Assembly (NCBI RefSeq): GCF_028389875.1
Contig: NC_084665.1
Location: 17,764,001-17,828,000, forward strand
Reading direction: 5' to 3'
Origin: Rhea pennata
Lineage: Eukaryota; Chordata; Aves; Rheiformes; Rheidae
DNA length: 64,000 bases
A program made the translations under genes and the position numbers. Below are positions 63,001-64,000 of this stretch, one piece after another. Positions within the stretch are counted from its first letter, which is position 1. Every line of letters begins with the position of its first letter. The notes beneath the pieces are model-generated. The model was not told the DNA's origin, did not search any database, and was given only the letters and a program-made list of their open reading frames with translations.

Positions 63001-64000
63001 ACTTATCTTACAGAGGCCTATGAACCTGAGGTGATTCCATCCTGATGCTCAGGCCTAGAGCAAGACGAATCTGTCAGCCTTTACACAGCTGTTGCTTGAA
63101 GAGATGCTCCATGAACTGGGATCTGCACTGGAAACATCTCCTTTTGCCCAGGTATTTTCAAACTGAAGAGTGCCTAGCACATGACAAGGGATGGCAATGA
63201 TTAGCCTACTAGCTTTTTTGTCTGTGTACCTGTGTACTACAAAGTGTATTGAACAGATGCTGCCTAGATCCATGAGGAAAAAGAACCACAAGCCTCCATA
63301 TTCAGCTTTTGGCAGTGGATATGTTGATTTTCAGACAGAAAACAAAGTAGGAATGGCACCTACGGGGGCTCTGATAGCAGAAAGGGCAGTAACAGACATG
63401 AGAGCATAGAATTAAAATGCATCTTAGCAGTCCTTGAAGTTGGATAGTCTATCAAATGTCAGAAGATTATAGTGGGAATTTGTTTTGGAGATGTGCTCTG
63501 GTAATGAATGGTGTCTGGAGCCAGAGATGTGACCGCTGTCTTTGTGACTACCATGGGGAAAACTGCAGCATATTCACGAGCCATTTGTAGGTTGCAATGG
63601 ATAAAACTGATGCCATGGAGGGACAGATAGCGCTGGGAGGTGTCTCCAGCTGAGAGCTAGCTCCCTGGCTCTCCTGGCTGTCCTTCCTCGTCGCCCTTCA
63701 TGATATAATTCAGGGTGGTCCAAATAGGACAACAAGATTGTATGTGAAACTGGCCCTTTATTTGTACTGGGTTTGAAGTGTTGGCGGAAGTATATAAAGA
63801 GGAAAAGAAAAGAAACAGAAAAAGTAGTGGGATAATGGATGGGGCAAACAGGAGTGCACATTTCAGTACATGCAACTCTTTGTGTAACTGTCACATTTGG
63901 AGACTTCTATCAAGTTATGCTCTCACTGACGTCAAAATGTTGACCCCCAACTATCCATGTTGTCAGTTCCAGCAAGTTCATGATATCATAAAGCCCCATA
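60057..64000. other. intergenic region
   Basis: AT-rich, with short open frames only and no recognised domain, RNA gene or young repeat. A run of 17 T lies at 62112-62128. In mammals FBXO11 is the next gene on this side, but no exon of it is visible. Confidence 0.6.

Noticed and set aside
1..64000. CRISPR array, prophage, operon or endogenous retrovirus
   Set aside because: No regularly spaced identical repeats, no gag/pol motifs and no bacterial gene organisation were seen. The reverse transcriptases present are CR1.

Overview
The window looks like avian chromosomal DNA. It carries CR1 LINEs with the 8-bp ATTCTATG-type tail, a tRNA-Ile-like SINE with a CR1 tail, AT-rich introns, and one large, widely spliced vertebrate gene. 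Nothing suggests bacteria, plasmid or phage. I place it in birds with fair confidence. A songbird or related lineage is possible because of the SINE, but I cannot fix the species.

The one protein-coding gene I can support is FOXN2, a forkhead transcription factor, on the minus strand. I traced five coding exons by eye (30113-29577, 19271-19147, 13646-13582, 9398-9330, 8875-8358). Every junction has AG/GT signals. Together they give exactly 1314 nt, one open frame of 437 residues plus a TAG stop, close to the human protein length as I remember it. Upstream, a roughly 20-kb 5' intron leads to a CpG island at about 49.4-50.6 kb, which is the likely promoter and non-coding first exon. Downstream, about 4.3 kb of AT-rich sequence ending in two AATAAA signals near 4.0 kb is the probable 3' UTR.

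Layout: 1-3.2 kb intergenic, with a CpG-bearing patch holding a perfect RFX X-box; 3.2-3.4 kb SINE with an 8-bp target-site duplication; 4.0-30.1 kb FOXN2 3' UTR, coding exons and introns, with old CR1 pieces and simple repeats; 30.1-50.3 kb FOXN2 5' intron containing a young 5'-truncated CR1 (copy 1); 49.4-51.0 kb CpG island, GGGCC repeats and a two-unit minisatellite; 51-56 kb intergenic; 56.1-60.1 kb a nearly full-length CR1 (copy 2) with ORF1 and ORF2 remnants; 60.1-64 kb intergenic.

The most interesting signals are these. (1) The two CR1 copies are about 98% identical and colinear, and they share the same two nonsense codons and the same frameshift although their ends differ. This suggests a defective lineage copied in trans. 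(2) The SINE carries the same 3' tail as CR1 copy 2. (3) A candidate 22-nt exon would truncate FOXN2. (4) A possible G-quadruplex lies 11 nt from a FOXN2 5' splice site. (5) There are unusual GC-rich repeats at the promoter. I found no evidence for a wholly new gene system.
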